Shown piece after piece: positions 4,367 to 5,379 of a stretch of DNA of 5,379 nucleotides (position 1 is its first letter; each line of letters opens with the position of its first letter). Below the pieces are notes generated by a model that was given only the letters and a program-made list of their open reading frames with translations, made no database searches and was not told where the DNA came from. Source of the DNA: Actinomycetota bacterium (lineage in GTDB: Bacteria > Actinomycetota > Humimicrobiia > Humimicrobiales > Humimicrobiaceae); assembly GCA_014360385.1 (NCBI GenBank), contig JACIXO010000086.1, forward strand, positions 687-6,065, given 5' to 3'. A program made the translations under genes and the position numbers.

Positions 4367-5379
4367 TTGAGGCGTGTTTTTTCAGTTTTTCTAAAGATTA
4401 TATCCCATTTTACATTTTTTAGCTTTATATTTTTTATATTTATTTTTACACCTGGATTTTTATCCTCTTCTTATAAATTTGTATCTTTTTCTAATCTTAA
4501 CTTTCCTTCTTTTTTAGATTCAAACTCAAATTTAAATTCAGATTCAAATTCAAATTCAGATTTAAATTCAATAACCTTATCAGAGATATCTGATAGAATA
4601 GACATACCTTCTAACTTTTCTAATGATAAAATCAAGCTAAATAGACCTCTTTTTTCTGTAGGAGAATTTCAAGCTGGCAAAGAAAAAGAACTTGATGAGA
4701 AGAGCATAGTTGCAGAATCAGCTCTTGTAATGGACTATAAAACAGGAGACATTCTCTGGGAAAAAAATTCAACCAAGAAAATGTTTCCTGCAAGCCTTAC
4801 TAAGATAATGACATCAATAGTTGCAATTGAAAATGCAAAAGATTTAAATGAGCTTGTTAGAATATCAAAAAATGCTTCAGGCAAGAATCATTCTTCTTTT
4901 GGGTTTAGAGTAGGTGACAGAATCAGTGTCCTTGACCTTATAAAAGCAGCTTTAATTTGTTCCCATAATAATGCCACAATAGCCCTTGCTGAACATATCT
5001 CAGGAAGTGAAGAAGAGTTTGTAAAACTAATGAACCTTAAAGCAAAAGAAATAGGAGCAACACATACCCTGTTCCAGAATACCAACGGCCTTGATTTTGA
5101 ATCTTTTTATCATAAAACTACGGCTCAGGATCTTGCACTAATTACATCTTACTGTCTTAGAAATGAAATATTCAGAAGAATAGTAAGCACATCCAAGGAT
5201 TACATATCTATAAATGGGAAAGAAATCGAAATTAATAATACCAATGACCTCTTATCTTACGAATACATAAAGGGAGTAAAGACAGGATATACAGAAAATG
5301 CAGGATTCTGTCTTATTCTCTATTCGGAGAAAAATGATATTGAATTAATTGTTGTAATTCTTAATAGCAGCCAGGAAGG
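4367..5379 (+). CDS. D-alanyl-D-alanine carboxypeptidase (PBP5/S11 family), 3' truncated
   Basis: A penicillin-binding-protein-type serine peptidase that removes the terminal D-Ala from peptidoglycan stem peptides outside the membrane. The window holds 337 codons; the C-terminus is cut off by the right edge, not by a mutation. From TTG 4367 the protein begins MRRVF, followed by a very Phe/Ile-rich hydrophobic segment (about 11-27), a signal peptide or uncleaved anchor without a clear Ala-X-Ala site. Residues 33-115 are a Ser/Asn-rich linker including DSNSNLNSDSNSNSDLNS (51-68). The catalytic domain starts near 116 with SALVMDYKTGDILWEKN. All three active-site motifs are present: SLTK (Ser143, Lys146), SHN (199-201) and KTG (305-307). 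The family more often has SGN, but S-x-N is kept. The start is chosen on the Shine-Dalgarno at 4356 and the signal segment. The frame is open upstream to a TAA at 4319. Resembles DacA/DacF; which one is not decidable. Confidence 0.9.
   Translation, partial: MRRVFSVFLKIISHFTFFSFIFFIFIFTPGFLSSSYKFVSFSNLNFPSFLDSNSNLNSDSNSNSDLNSITLSEISDRIDIPSNFSNDKIKLNRPLFSVGEFQAGKEKELDEKSIVAESALVMDYKTGDILWEKNSTKKMFPASLTKIMTSIVAIENAKDLNELVRISKNASGKNHSSFGFRVGDRISVLDLIKAALICSHNNATIALAEHISGSEEEFVKLMNLKAKEIGATHTLFQNTNGLDFESFYHKTTAQDLALITSYCLRNEIFRRIVSTSKDYISINGKEIEINNTNDLLSYEYIKGVKTGYTENAGFCLILYSEKNDIELIVVILNSSQE
4519..4572. repeat. nine imperfect TTCAAA hexamers in the coding region
   Basis: Nine consecutive 6-base units follow the consensus TTCAAA, with variants CTCAAA, TTTAAA, TTCAGA and TTCAAT. 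They encode the alternating Ser/Asn/Asp/Leu linker of the carboxypeptidase. Since each unit is two codons, gain or loss of units would change linker length without breaking the frame. Confidence 0.75.

Noticed and set aside
4888..5085. 65-codon minus-strand open frame within the carboxypeptidase
   Set aside because: It overlaps the SHN active-site region of a clear plus-strand gene and has no features of its own.

Overview
The window reads as part of an AT-rich bacterial chromosome, with a low-GC look throughout and frequent AGA, ATA and AAA codons. It carries core housekeeping genes, all on the plus strand. The best lineage clue is the adjacent pair at 2831-4144: a GarA-like forkhead-associated (FHA) protein followed by a MerR-type regulator with the FtsR architecture. 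I know that pair as a signature of Actinomycetota (garA-ftsR in mycobacteria and corynebacteria). With this base composition, my guess is a deep-branching, low-GC anaerobic or subsurface member of that phylum. This is inference from protein resemblance, not a placement.

Layout: (1) gpsA (37-1050), making glycerol-3-phosphate for phospholipids. (2) A spacer with a direct repeat and a clear promoter, then tRNA-Pro(GGG) at 1154-1232. (3) A phosphoglucomutase/phosphomannomutase-family enzyme (1287-2714). Its true start lies downstream of the tRNA, and an in-frame ATG inside the tRNA anticodon loop is a false start. (4) A 116-base AT-rich spacer. (5) The FHA protein (2831-3304). (6) A T-rich 15-bp tandem repeat. 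(7) The FtsR-like regulator (3374-4144). (8) A 222-base spacer that becomes about 88% purine. (9) A secreted or membrane-anchored penicillin-binding-type D-Ala-D-Ala carboxypeptidase that starts at TTG 4367 and runs off the right edge.

The genes share a cell-envelope and growth theme: phospholipid precursor (GpsA), sugar-phosphate interconversion for glycogen or wall polymers (mutase), control of metabolism and division (FHA, FtsR) and peptidoglycan trimming (carboxypeptidase). I see no GC-rich intrinsic terminator anywhere, so some read-through between genes is plausible. Four of the five genes have no recognisable Shine-Dalgarno sequence.

I found no mobile element, CRISPR array, defence system or evident new system. 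The observations most worth checking are the purine-rich leader and TTG start of the carboxypeptidase, the FHA protein lacking the GarA phosphorylation motif, the tRNA leader that can extend the acceptor stem, and the missing Shine-Dalgarno sequences.
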